A stretch of 64,000 nt of DNA. Origin: Moheibacter sediminis (GTDB taxonomy: Bacteria; Bacteroidota; Bacteroidia; Flavobacteriales; Weeksellaceae). The position numbers and the translations under genes were made by a program. Shown here in pieces: positions 1 through 6,795 of this stretch (the first letter of the stretch is position 1; every line of letters starts with the position of its first letter). The notes under the pieces were generated by a model. That model was not told where the DNA came from. It did no database searches and worked only from the letters and a program-made list of their open reading frames with translations. Location: contig NZ_FWXS01000001.1 of assembly GCF_900176425.1 (NCBI RefSeq), positions 310,001 through 374,000 on the forward strand, read 5' to 3'.

Positions 1-1079
1 CTTTTTCGAGGAAATGGCTGTTGTGCCAAAACATCCAAAGCGACTTTTACGGAATGTAAATCGGAATTGAAAGTATCGTTGATGACCACGCTTTCACGGA
101 TGCCTTCCTTAATTTCCAGACGCATTTCGATCGGTAAAAGATGTTCAGTTTCGGGTAAATATTTTTCTAATTCTAATTCCAAAGCATGAATAGTAGTCAA
201 AACAGTCAAAATATTTTCCACCGAAGCTTCGTCATGAAATGGAATTTTGAAACTCAATTCGTTGGAATCCAATCGGATTTTGATTTCTTTTCCGGTTGGA
301 ATTTCATTTATGGAAATCAGTTGAATCGTATCGTTTTCATTTTTCCCGAAAGTGTAAAATTCTTTATTTTTATCTGCATAAACTTCTTCAATTAATTTTT
401 TAATCAATTCATTATCAGAGTTGTAAATAATTTTATTTGAATTTTGAAATAATTTTATTTTCTCACGAATTAAATTCTCTTTCGAATCAAAATTCTCCAA
501 ATGCGCCGAACTCATGTGCGTCAAAACACCAATTTCAGGCTGGATGATTTCTTCCAAAGTTTGCATTTCGTTTGGCAATGAAATTCCGGCTTCAAAAATT
601 CCCAGATTATTTTCCGCTGTGATTTGTAAAACGGAAAGCGGCGCGCCGATTTGAGAATTGTAACTTTTTGGGCTCCGCACAATAGAAAAATCTTTCCATA
701 GAAGTTGATTCAGCCATTCTTTTACAATGGTTTTTCCGTTGCTTCCCGTAATTCCAACGATTGGAATTTGAAATTGATTTCGGTGAAATCCAGCCCATTT
801 TTGCAAAGCTTTTATGGGAGAATTTACTTTTAAATAAGCCGCATCTTCTTTTAAATCAATATCTTTTGAAATCACAAACTGTCGGATTCCTTTTCTGTAT
901 GCGTCTTCAATGTAGGAATGGCCATCATTTCCAAATTCGGAAAAAGCAAAGAAAACTGCATTTTTCGGTTGATAAATCGCACGCGAATCGAAATAGATTT
1001 GCTCGATATTTCCGTCGGGATTTCCAATGATTTCTGCAGAAATGATTGCTGTGAGTTCTTTTATTTTATAAGGTTTCAA
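1..1079 (-). CDS. murF: UDP-MurNAc-tripeptide:D-Ala-D-Ala ligase, N-terminal part (probably MurF-Alr fusion), cut by window edge
   Basis: The reverse strand is open from 1079 to the left edge (about 359 codons) and reads as MurF, which adds D-Ala-D-Ala to UDP-MurNAc-tripeptide in the cytoplasm. The ATP-binding P-loop reads ITGSNGKTIVKEW, followed by SPKSYNSQIGAPLSV and the Mur ligase sequence IFEAGIS. The variant TIVKEW, instead of the usual T-T/S-KE, is what I know from the Bacteroidota MurF fused to a C-terminal alanine racemase, so a fusion of roughly 800 residues is likely, but the racemase half is outside the window. The first in-frame initiator after the upstream stop is TTG at 1079 (product begins LKPYKIKEL). 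No ATG is available near the N-terminus, so the TTG start is inferred. The upstream flank is immediately occupied by repeat material. Confidence 0.85.
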   Translation of the reverse strand, partial: MKPYKIKELTAIISAEIIGNPDGNIEQIYFDSRAIYQPKNAVFFAFSEFGNDGHSYIEDAYRKGIRQFVISKDIDLKEDAAYLKVNSPIKALQKWAGFHRNQFQIPIVGITGSNGKTIVKEWLNQLLWKDFSIVRSPKSYNSQIGAPLSVLQITAENNLGIFEAGISLPNEMQTLEEIIQPEIGVLTHMSSAHLENFDSKENLIREKIKLFQNSNKIIYNSDNELIKKLIEEVYADKNKEFYTFGKNENDTIQLISINEIPTGKEIKIRLDSNELSFKIPFHDEASVENILTVLTTIHALELELEKYLPETEHLLPIEMRLEIKEGIRESVVINDTFNSDLHSVKVALDVLAQQPFPRK

Positions 1080-1095
1080 TGCTTTCTATTTTTTT

Positions 1096-1180
1096 AACCA
1101 CATAGTTTCATAGTCTTTCATCGCAAATAAGTTGGGATAGCCTACCTTTGGCGATATGGATTGATTACGTTAGCTTAAAT
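1096..1180. repeat. Left-end copy A of inverted-repeat element
   Basis: Begins with AACCACATAGTTTCATAG and continues through AATAAGTTGGGATAG and CTTTGGCG to a GATTACGTTAGCTTAAAT tail. The same order of motifs is found at 1594 (B), 1708 (C) and, more diverged, 35199 (D). The central hairpin seen in the other copies is degenerate here. The copy abuts the 3' end of the GxxExxY remnant. Confidence 0.75.
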
Positions 1181-1576
1181 TATTAAAATATTCATTTACA
1201 AACGCTTTTTGTCCTTCGTAAAAAATATTTGAGCTGTTAAAGTTAATGAGAATTCCTTTTGGCGCTTTTAGTATTTTCATGTAAGTCAATAACTGAGCTT
1301 CAAATATATTTGTAAAATCATTAACGGCTTTTAATTCGATAACAAACAATTTTCTACAAACAAATCACATCTTAAATCAATATCTAAATCTTTTTCTTTG
1401 TAAGAAACGGGGATTTTCATTTCTGAGCAAAAATTTATATTGCGATTACTCAATTCTATTTTCAAGCAATTTAAATAAATGCTTTCTAATAATCCTCTTC
1501 CCATAATTTTTTGAACTTCAATTGCGGAACCGATTATTTCGTAGGTAAGTTCATCTAAGTATTTTTTTGTGATCAT
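1170..1576 (-). pseudogene. GxxExxY family protein, frameshifted
   Basis: The first part (from ATG 1576, MITKKYLDELTYEI) has the family hallmark GSAIEVQKIMGRGLLESIY, that is, the G-x-x-E-x-x-Y motif region, and continues to DLFVEN near 1350. There the frame ends at a TAA, but the neighbouring frame continues as KLFVIELKAVNDFTNIFE, then AQLLTYMKILKAPKGILINF, and stops at 1170. Together they make a complete GxxExxY protein of about 130 residues, so one small indel near 1345-1360 has broken it (or there is a sequencing error). The family has no settled function; its C-terminal part resembles PD-(D/E)xK nuclease-like folds as far as I recall. It is bounded by copies of the AACCACATAG repeat on both sides, which suggests it is cargo of that repeat element. 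Confidence 0.8.
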
Positions 1577-1593
1577 CGGATGTTTATGTTTTT

Positions 1594-1662
1594 TAACCAC
1601 ATAGTTTCATAGTTTTCAGTGCGTATAAGTTGAGATAGTCGCCTTTGGCGGTATAGGTTAAA
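1594..1662. repeat. Left-end copy B of inverted-repeat element
   Basis: AACCACATAGTTTCATAG at 1594, then CAGTGCGTATAAGTTGAGATAG and a perfect CGCC-TTT-GGCG hairpin at 1640-1650. It lies just upstream of the GxxExxY start, so that gene is sandwiched between copies A and B. No right end follows it directly; copy C starts 46 bases later. Confidence 0.75.
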
Positions 1663-1707
1663 GAAATCATTTTTAAAATTTTGCATTTCATTAAAATAAT
1701 TTTTTTT

Positions 1708-1893
1708 AACCACATAGTTTTCAGTGCGTATAAGTTAGGATAGTACGCCTTTGGCGGTTATAGTTTTGATTATGTTAACTTAAATTTCATTTGACATATC
1801 ATTTAAGTTTCAAGTCCAATTGAAGCGAAGCTTCAAACTGATGTTTCTTTATGTTTACCCATGCAGCATTTGAACTATTGTAACTATGTGGTT
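1708..1893. repeat. Full-length inverted-repeat element (copy C)
   Basis: The left end AACCACATAGTT (1708-1719) and right end AACTATGTGGTT (1882-1893) are a perfect 12-bp terminal inverted repeat. Inside are the CGCC-TTT-GGCG hairpin (1746-1756) and a TTGAAGC-GAA-GCTTCAA hairpin (1820-1836), then the conserved stretch ATGTTTCTTTATGTTTAC. The diverged copy D at 35199-35362 has the same parts in the same order. No open frame of interest is inside, so this is a MITE-like, non-autonomous unit. The 1577-1883 stretch has no other content. Confidence 0.8.
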
Positions 1894-2474
1894 GAATTGT
1901 TTTTCATTTCATCCCAAAAAGCGCTTCTGCTAAGTGGTTCGTATTCGTCTTTTTCACCCAATTCTACCAGTTTGTCACTTTTCGATTTTCGATGTGAATA
2001 ATGCGCAAGATTTCCGGTTTTCATGCATATTGCGTGGACTTTGGTCACGTATTCGGCTGTTGCCATCAGATAGGGCATCGGTCCGAAAGGTCGTCCTTTG
2101 AAATCCATATCGAGTCCGGCGATGATGACGCGTTTACCAGAATTTGCGAGTTGATTGGCGACTTCTACGATGGCTTCATCAAAAAATTGGGCTTCGTCAA
2201 TTCCGACCACATCACATTCTCCTGCAAGAATCAGAATATTGTAAGCCGATTCCACGGGCGTTGCGTTTACTGAATTCTGATTGTGAGAAACGACTTCCTG
2301 ATTGTCATATCTTGTGTCAACAGCGGGTTTGAAGATTTCTACTTTTTGATTCGCAAATTCAGCACGGTGAATTCGACGGATGAGCTCTTCCGTTTTTCCG
2401 GAAAACATAGAACCGCAGATAACTTCTATCCAGCCGCTTTGCTTGGTATGATTTATTGTATTTTCTAAAAACAT
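1884..2474 (-). CDS. tdk: Thymidine kinase (type II)
   Basis: Phosphorylates thymidine to dTMP in the salvage pathway. The 196-residue product has the P-loop [10 protein letters not shown] (residues 21-30), the Walker B-like DEAQFF (93-98) and the [12 protein letters not shown] lasso segment. The length is normal for the family. The structural zinc site usual in type II kinases (two CxxC-like pairs) is largely lost: the first pair reads CMKT and the C-terminal pair is absent. I believe this is shared by other Bacteroidota homologues, but it was not checked. The last codons, TCA-ACC-ACA-TAG, come from the terminal inverted repeat at 1882-1893, so the stop codon and the final Thr-Thr are encoded by the repeat. 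A TAACTTTG box sits 8 bases upstream of the ATG. Confidence 0.95.
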   Translation of the reverse strand: MFLENTINHTKQSGWIEVICGSMFSGKTEELIRRIHRAEFANQKVEIFKPAVDTRYDNQEVVSHNQNSVNATPVESAYNILILAGECDVVGIDEAQFFDEAIVEVANQLANSGKRVIIAGLDMDFKGRPFGPMPYLMATAEYVTKVHAICMKTGNLAHYSHRKSKSDKLVELGEKDEYEPLSRSAFWDEMKNNSTT

Positions 2475-2481
2475 GGAAAAG

Positions 2482-2489
2482 CAAAGTTA
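2482..2489 (-). promoter_or_regulatory. Candidate -7 box of tdk (TAACTTTG)
   Basis: On the minus strand the octamer TAACTTTG matches the Bacteroidota -7 consensus TAnnTTTG exactly. It ends 8 nt before the tdk ATG, so the 5' leader would be nearly absent. No convincing -33 TTTG was seen, so this rests on one box. Confidence 0.35.
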
Positions 2490-2578
2490 GGCATAAAACT
2501 GTTTTTGGTGCAGTATTTTTAGAACCCTGATAATGTTTTTGTCGATAATTAAGTGAATGGAATAAGGGAAAACTTTAA

Positions 2579-3103
2579 GATGCACAACATGATACTGAAA
2601 ACATTTCAATTGCCGGACATCACTTATTTGCAGACATAGATGAATACCCTAATATTGCGGCCTTAAATCTAACGGATACCAACCCTGTTCCACAAATTAT
2701 TATTGATGAAGATTTTTTATATGAAGGAATACTATCTTATCCTGTAGTGTTGAAGACTTTGCCGGATAATACAATGTTTGTGCTTACGTATTTCGACATG
2801 TATGATGAAAATGACAATTTTTTATACACAAAAAACCTGCTGTACAAAGTAGGTTTTGAAGGAATGAATACAACAGAAACTGAATTTTCTCATGATAGGT
2901 TTATTTATCCGAATCCCGGAAAAGATATTATCTACATTTCTAATTTACAAAGCGAAACAAGCTATGTTCTGTATGATCTTTCAGGAAGACTGACCCAGAC
3001 AGGAAAAGTAAAAGACAAAATCAATATTTCACAGCTTTATGCTGGAACATACATGCTTAAACTCGAAACCGGAGAATCTTTCAAGGTATATAAAATCAAA
3101 TAA
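2579..3103 (+). pseudogene. 3' remnant of a T9SS-secreted protein
   Basis: An open frame runs from the stop at 2576 to the stop ending at 3103 (174 codons) without a plausible ATG start or signal peptide; the first usable initiator is a GTG at 2747 in the middle of conserved-looking sequence. The C-terminus is a type A sorting domain for the type IX secretion system: IYPNPGKDIIYIS, then YDLSGRLTQTGKV and AGTYMLKLETG ending KVYKIK. The part before it (starting DAQHDTENISIAGHH) is not recognised. This is the tail of a formerly larger secreted protein whose 5' part has been lost, possibly in the rearrangements that also left repeats to the left. Confidence 0.65.
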
Positions 3104-3145
3104 TGCATCTGCTGTCCCTTCCAAATTTACCAAAAAAGAAAAATA

Positions 3146-3205
3146 ATGAGAATAAAGACCGTTTTACTTTTTATTTACTTTGTTTGTAGTATTGATGACT
3201 CTTAA
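3146..3205 (+). pseudogene. Signal-peptide-only ORF remnant
   Basis: An ATG at 3146 preceded by AAAAATA opens a 19-codon frame, MRIKTVLLFIYFVCSIDDS, which is a typical exported-protein N-terminus (basic start, hydrophobic core, Cys) and then stops. It follows the truncated T9SS gene by 42 bases. It could be the beginning of a deleted lipoprotein or exported gene, or chance. Confidence 0.3.
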
Positions 3206-3209
3206 CATG

Positions 3210-4001
3210 TCAATCAAAAACGTGGTTCAATACTTTGGCTAATCTCAATCCTCCTTTCAACAACTGTTCCTCCAACATTGAAACGTTGTCATAATTGTAT
3301 TTATACGACAGCTTATCGCCGGATTTAGCATTATTATAAATGATTTCTGCTTTTTGGTAAGAATCAAATAACCAGTTATTTAAATTTCCATGAGTTAAAT
3401 TTTGATTGAATTTTTTATCATGAAAATCCAAAACTTCTGCATATTCGGTATAGCTGTAATTTTGGAAATCAACCAGTTTGGTGTCCCAAAGCGAATGTAA
3501 ATTGGTTTGATCGCGAAACCATTCGACCTGAATTTTATTTCCTCCCAAATCTTCTTCACGTCCGATGTGTAAAGGTTGGTGCGCATCGCCAATCAAATGA
3601 ATCAGAAAATAAAGATTTTCCTGTTTCTTTTGTAGTGAAAGGTTTTTATTATTTTTTAATTCATCAATGATGATTAAACTTCTTTTGTATAGATTTTCAT
3701 CGGAGGAATTATTTAGATTTTCTTCAAAATCAAGTTGAGATAAACCTGATGGGAAATTAATGTAATGCCATGAATCTGCCATTTTCCAATCGGGATTTGA
3801 TTTCACAAAATCTCCCCAATTTGCCCAATACGCCAAAGGTTGTTCGCCGATGATTTTTTTGAGTTGTTTTTTTGCCTTATTTGATAAATGATTCTCTGCG
3901 ATTTCTGCTACCACTCGGTGTCCCGTTGTTCCCCAAGCATATGCCTGAATGGTTGCAAATAAAAATATAGTTAAAACTAAAAAACGAGTAAGATTTTTCA
4001 T
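3210..4001 (-). CDS. Secreted S1/P1-family nuclease
   Basis: A 263-residue zinc-dependent single-strand nuclease (phospholipase C/P1 fold) predicted to be exported to the periplasm or outside. After a signal peptide ending ..IQAYA, the mature protein starts with Trp23, which in this family supplies the N-terminal zinc ligand. All nine expected zinc ligands are visible: Trp23, His28 (WGTTGH), Asp64 (WGDF), His79 (WHY), His135, Asp139 and His145 (HLIGDAHQPLH), His169 and Asp173 (LHSLWD). The length is normal. It probably scavenges nucleic acids. It stands alone, convergent with the gene remnants to the left, with a TAACTTTG -7-like box close to the ATG. Confidence 0.92.
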   Translation of the reverse strand: MKNLTRFLVLTIFLFATIQAYAWGTTGHRVVAEIAENHLSNKAKKQLKKIIGEQPLAYWANWGDFVKSNPDWKMADSWHYINFPSGLSQLDFEENLNNSSDENLYKRSLIIIDELKNNKNLSLQKKQENLYFLIHLIGDAHQPLHIGREEDLGGNKIQVEWFRDQTNLHSLWDTKLVDFQNYSYTEYAEVLDFHDKKFNQNLTHGNLNNWLFDSYQKAEIIYNNAKSGDKLSYKYNYDNVSMLEEQLLKGGLRLAKVLNHVFD

Positions 4002-4006
4002 GGATA

Positions 4007-4014
4007 CAAAGTTA
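4007..4014 (-). promoter_or_regulatory. Candidate -7 box of the S1/P1 nuclease gene
   Basis: TAACTTTG on the minus strand, an exact TAnnTTTG match located 5 nt upstream of the nuclease ATG. The same octamer stands before tdk and the SufT-like gene. No -33 element was found. Confidence 0.3.
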
Positions 4015-4087
4015 TCGCTTTAAAAGCATTAATTGAATTCTTTGATATTATGGCACGGTTATTTTATAAGTCCACAAAATTAGAATT

Positions 4088-4300
4088 ATGAAACTGTTTA
4101 AAAGATTAGGATTTGTATTTGTCTGTACAGTGATTTTATTTTCATGTGTTCCAAGACCTCATGCTCATGGACATCACAGAATTCCGCCAGGGCAAGCTAA
4201 AAAAATATCTGGTTCAAAATCCGCTCGACCGCATGCGCCTGGTCAAGTTAAAAAAGTAAAACCCAACAAACCACCAAAACCACCAAAGCACAGGCACTAA
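4088..4300 (+). CDS. Small basic proline/histidine-rich lipoprotein, unknown function
   Basis: The 70-residue product has a lipoprotein signal peptide (VCTVILFSC, lipobox Cys20) followed by a highly basic tail in which the motif PPGQAKK...GSKSARPHAPGQVKK is duplicated in part, ending KPPKPPKHRH. The His, Pro and Lys content suggests an unstructured surface or periplasmic tail that could bind metal or polyanions, but this is only inference. Short lipoproteins with PPGQAKK-type motifs occur in Flavobacteriia as far as I remember; no function is known to me. It is a single gene, divergent from the nuclease and facing the ferritin-like operon. Confidence 0.7.
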   Translation: MKLFKRLGFVFVCTVILFSCVPRPHAHGHHRIPPGQAKKISGSKSARPHAPGQVKKVKPNKPPKPPKHRH

Positions 4301-4345
4301 ATTTATTGCTTCCTAAAATTTATTTGGTGAACTAATTAAAGAAAA

Positions 4346-4372
4346 AAGGCATTTAGAATTTCTAAATGCCTT
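4346..4372 (-). terminator. Intrinsic terminator of the ferritin-like operon
   Basis: A perfect 12-bp stem AAGGCATTTAGA / TCTAAATGCCTT with a 3-nt loop. On the minus strand it is followed by a TTTTTTC tract, so it terminates the leftward ferritin-like genes ending at 4407. The plus side lacks a U tract. Confidence 0.85.
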
Positions 4373-4406
4373 CGCAATGATTGTGTTAATTAAGTTAACC
4401 AAAAAA

Positions 4407-5201
4407 TTATACTATAAAAAGCGAAGCAATTGCAGTGGCCTGACTTCCGGTTAAGATTTCGTCATAAGCCGCAGATCCTGCAGCATCTCCAAAGGCACTT
4501 CCGGTGTCAAATCCGGCTTGCATTGTATTTCCTTCTCCATCGTAAACAGGATCAGTAGCTGGAGGCATGTTTCCTCCGTTACCTAATTCTATCCACCCCT
4601 TATTGGCTCTCATACGTCTTACCTGCGATGCGTGTCTTGCTTCAACTGAGTGAATCTGCAAAGCAGCTTGTAAAACTGTACTGTTTGATGTAACATTTCC
4701 GGCTTGCCCTTTGTAGGCTCTTACGCCGGTATCTTCAAATGCTTGTGCCAGAATTAAAAATTGATTGTAATCTCCAAAAGGATCAAAATTCCCGCCCACA
4801 GTAAAATCAAAAGTAGGTTTCGCGCCGGGCGTTTGACCTAATGAAGTAAGCGTATTTCTTAAAAAATTAACGTGAGCCGCTTCATGTTGTGAAATTTGTT
4901 GAAATACAACGCGGTCGTCGCTCGGGATCAAAGAAGAAGCGCCAAGTCCCATCGCATAATACTCGTCTTCCAGATATTCCAATATCAAAGCCAGTTGCAA
5001 AGCATCTGTCAAAGCGTCATTAGGTTCCAGCATCGAAGATTTTGAAGCCATGGCTGAGCCCGATGCAAAACTTCCTCTTGAAATAGTGGAAGTTTGTTTC
5101 TGGGTTCCGAAATTATAGGATTGTTTTTTATTGGAAGTTAATATGCCTTGTGTGAAAAATTTATCATCAGATAATTGATCTAATATTTTTAAAATGTTCA
5201 T
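4407..5201 (-). CDS. Ferritin-like domain protein (Ferritin_2 type)
   Basis: The 264-residue protein has a ferritin-like four-helix core from about residue 60 on. Carboxylate/His motifs are spaced as in the Pfam Ferritin_2 (PF13668) family: LEYLEDEYY, QHEAAHVNF, AFEDTGVRAY and SVEARHASQ. It lacks an obvious signal peptide; the N-terminal 55 residues are polar and Ser-rich. It lies 26 nt downstream of a second, Tat-targeted ferritin-like gene, so the two form an operon ended by the hairpin at 4346. Such pairs are common next to ECF sigma/anti-sigma genes in Bacteroidota. The substrate is unknown; a di-iron site for oxidative or metal stress is inferred from the motifs. Confidence 0.85.
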   Translation of the reverse strand: MNILKILDQLSDDKFFTQGILTSNKKQSYNFGTQKQTSTISRGSFASGSAMASKSSMLEPNDALTDALQLALILEYLEDEYYAMGLGASSLIPSDDRVVFQQISQHEAAHVNFLRNTLTSLGQTPGAKPTFDFTVGGNFDPFGDYNQFLILAQAFEDTGVRAYKGQAGNVTSNSTVLQAALQIHSVEARHASQVRRMRANKGWIELGNGGNMPPATDPVYDGEGNTMQAGFDTGSAFGDAAGSAAYDEILTGSQATAIASLFIV

Positions 5202-5227
5202 AATGTAAGATTTTGATGTTAAATGAA

Positions 5228-5941
5228 TTAATTGATGTTTTGCTCATTCCAAGTAAATGGCGTTTTGATGAAATTGGCAGCAATGGCAACAATTTCGCCT
5301 GGCTCTTTGGCAACATCCAAACCGTTTGAATCCACCACATCATTTCCTGAAAAATCTGCAGATCCCGGATTGATTAAATCCCGAATTGCAGCCGCATGTC
5401 TTGCTTCGACAGAAACAATTTTTCCGGCTATCACCAAATAATCTAGATTAGTGATGTATTTTCCTGCTGCATTATAAGCCGCAACACCTGTATCTTCTAA
5501 TGCTTTTGCAGTAGCCAAAACTGAATTTCGGTTACTGAAATCAACGCCTGTATATTGGAATTCCAAAGTTGGCAGAACATTATTCGTCACACCGCTGATG
5601 GCAGCTTTGAAGAAATCACGGTGAATCACTTCATGGTGATATAAATCGGTTAAAATTTCTCTTTCTGCTTCTGAAATTCCTGAATAGAATGAATTCACAA
5701 CTTTGGTATAGAAATCAGCTTCTAATTGCTCCAAAGCATAGGCATAATTGAGTACACCTACATCACCTTCTCCCAAATCAAAAATATCGTTTCCTCCACC
5801 CATGCCTCGGTCATCGTCATCGTTACATCCGGCCAAAGTAAGACCGGCAACCATAATCCCAAGTCCTCCAAGTTTCAAAAAATTTCTTCTGTTCGTATCC
5901 AGAGTTGCTCCCTGACTATCGACTTTAATAAGTTTTCCCAT
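5228..5941 (-). CDS. Tat-exported ferritin-like lipoprotein
   Basis: The 237-residue protein has a twin-arginine signal (RRNFLKLGG, residues 18-26) running into a lipobox LTLAGC followed by NDDDD, so it is predicted to be folded and cofactor-loaded in the cytoplasm, then exported and lipidated. The ferritin-like core has LEQLEADFY, LYHHEVIHRDFF, ALEDTGVAAY and SVEARHAAA, in the same spacing as its downstream paralogue at 4407. First gene of the two-gene operon. It is divergent from an ECF sigma factor at 6216, and a terminator-like hairpin (6055-6078) lies in its upstream region. Confidence 0.88.
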   Translation of the reverse strand: MGKLIKVDSQGATLDTNRRNFLKLGGLGIMVAGLTLAGCNDDDDRGMGGGNDIFDLGEGDVGVLNYAYALEQLEADFYTKVVNSFYSGISEAEREILTDLYHHEVIHRDFFKAAISGVTNNVLPTLEFQYTGVDFSNRNSVLATAKALEDTGVAAYNAAGKYITNLDYLVIAGKIVSVEARHAAAIRDLINPGSADFSGNDVVDSNGLDVAKEPGEIVAIAANFIKTPFTWNEQNIN

Positions 5942-6054
5942 AAAAATTTATTTATTTGTTCAATAATCATTTACGAGTGGATTTAATCTTTGGATTTATA
6001 AAACATGATTTTTTTCATATTTTTTTGAAGTGAATTTACTTTTGAAATGAAAAA

Positions 6055-6078
6055 TGCCACTCAAAATCTTGAGTGGCA
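6055..6078 (-). terminator. Terminator-like hairpin in the divergent intergenic region
   Basis: A perfect 10-bp stem TGCCACTCAA / TTGAGTGGCA with a 4-nt loop, followed on the minus strand by ATTTTTCATTT. This is a good leftward intrinsic terminator, but no leftward gene lies between it and the divergent sigma gene at 6216. It is about 115 nt before the ferritin-like start, so it could end a short antisense or regulatory RNA or act in a leader. No other feature was seen in 5942-6186. Confidence 0.6.
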
Positions 6079-6186
6079 CACAGGAAAACATTAAAAAGTG
6101 AGCATTATGTAAAAGTTAAAATCTTTAGGTTTGGAATCTATAATTAATTTTAACTCCTTCATAATCATATACGATTAAAAAATATA

Positions 6187-6218
6187 TTTAGATTTAGAAT
6201 TAAATTAATTTATATTTG
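6187..6218 (+). promoter_or_regulatory. Candidate promoter of the ECF sigma/anti-sigma operon
   Basis: TTTA (6187-6190) and TATATTTG (6211-6218) are separated by 20 nt, matching the Bacteroidota TTTG-N(17-23)-TAnnTTTG pattern with one mismatch at -33. The -7 box overlaps the first possible TTG codon (6216), which matters for choosing the sigma factor start. Confidence 0.4.
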
Positions 6219-6788
6219 GATTCTAAACTAAATTCTTTGGGTAATCCAAAACTTTCAGAAGATGAAGTTATTTCACTCCTATTAAATAGGGATGAGATGG
6301 GATTTAATTATCTTTATGACAACTATTCCGGTGCTTTGTATGGTGTGATTCTGAAAATTGTAATCTACAATGAAGACGCCAACGAAGTGATGCAGGATGT
6401 GTTTGTGAAAATCTGGAACTCAATCAACCAATTTGACAGCACAAAAGGCACTTTATACACCTGGATGCTCAATATCGCCAGAAATTCAGCTATTGATAAG
6501 CTGAAATCAAAAGCATTTCAAAATAATTTAAAAAACCAGACACTTCCGGATTTCGTAAGTGATAGTGAAACTTTGTCTTCTGAGCAAAAGCATAGTTTCC
6601 ACGAAATTGAAAATATAATTAATTCATTAAAAGAAGAATATAAGGTATTAATATACAAAGCATATTTTAGCGGTTTTACTCAGGAAGAAATTTCTGAAGA
6701 ACTAGGAATTCCTTTGGGAACGGTGAAAACCAGAACCAGAGCGGCTCTTATAGAGCTTAGAAATTTGTTGAAAGAATTTAAAAGTTAA
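6216..6788 (+). CDS. ECF-type RNA polymerase sigma factor
   Basis: A sigma-70 family ECF factor of up to 190 residues. Region 2 has YLYDNYSGALYGVI, then EVMQDVFVKIWNSINQF and TWMLNIARNSAIDKL; region 4 has VLIYKAYFSGFTQEEI and LGIPLGTVKTRTRAAL. There is no ATG before region 2. TTG at 6216 is the first initiator, but it overlaps the TATATTTG box, so the in-frame TTG at 6237 (product begins LGNPKLSEDEV) is an alternative. The anti-sigma gene follows after 7 nt. The divergent ferritin-like operon is an obvious candidate target, by position only. Confidence 0.9.
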   Translation: MDSKLNSLGNPKLSEDEVISLLLNRDEMGFNYLYDNYSGALYGVILKIVIYNEDANEVMQDVFVKIWNSINQFDSTKGTLYTWMLNIARNSAIDKLKSKAFQNNLKNQTLPDFVSDSETLSSEQKHSFHEIENIINSLKEEYKVLIYKAYFSGFTQEEISEELGIPLGTVKTRTRAALIELRNLLKEFKS

Positions 6789-6795
6789 GTAGATA

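Noticed and set aside
1331-1600. The first GxxExxY frame as a complete 89-residue gene
   Set aside because: It ends abruptly, while the neighbouring frame continues with the remaining conserved half (VIELKAVNDFTNIFEAQL), so it is a broken gene, not a short complete one.
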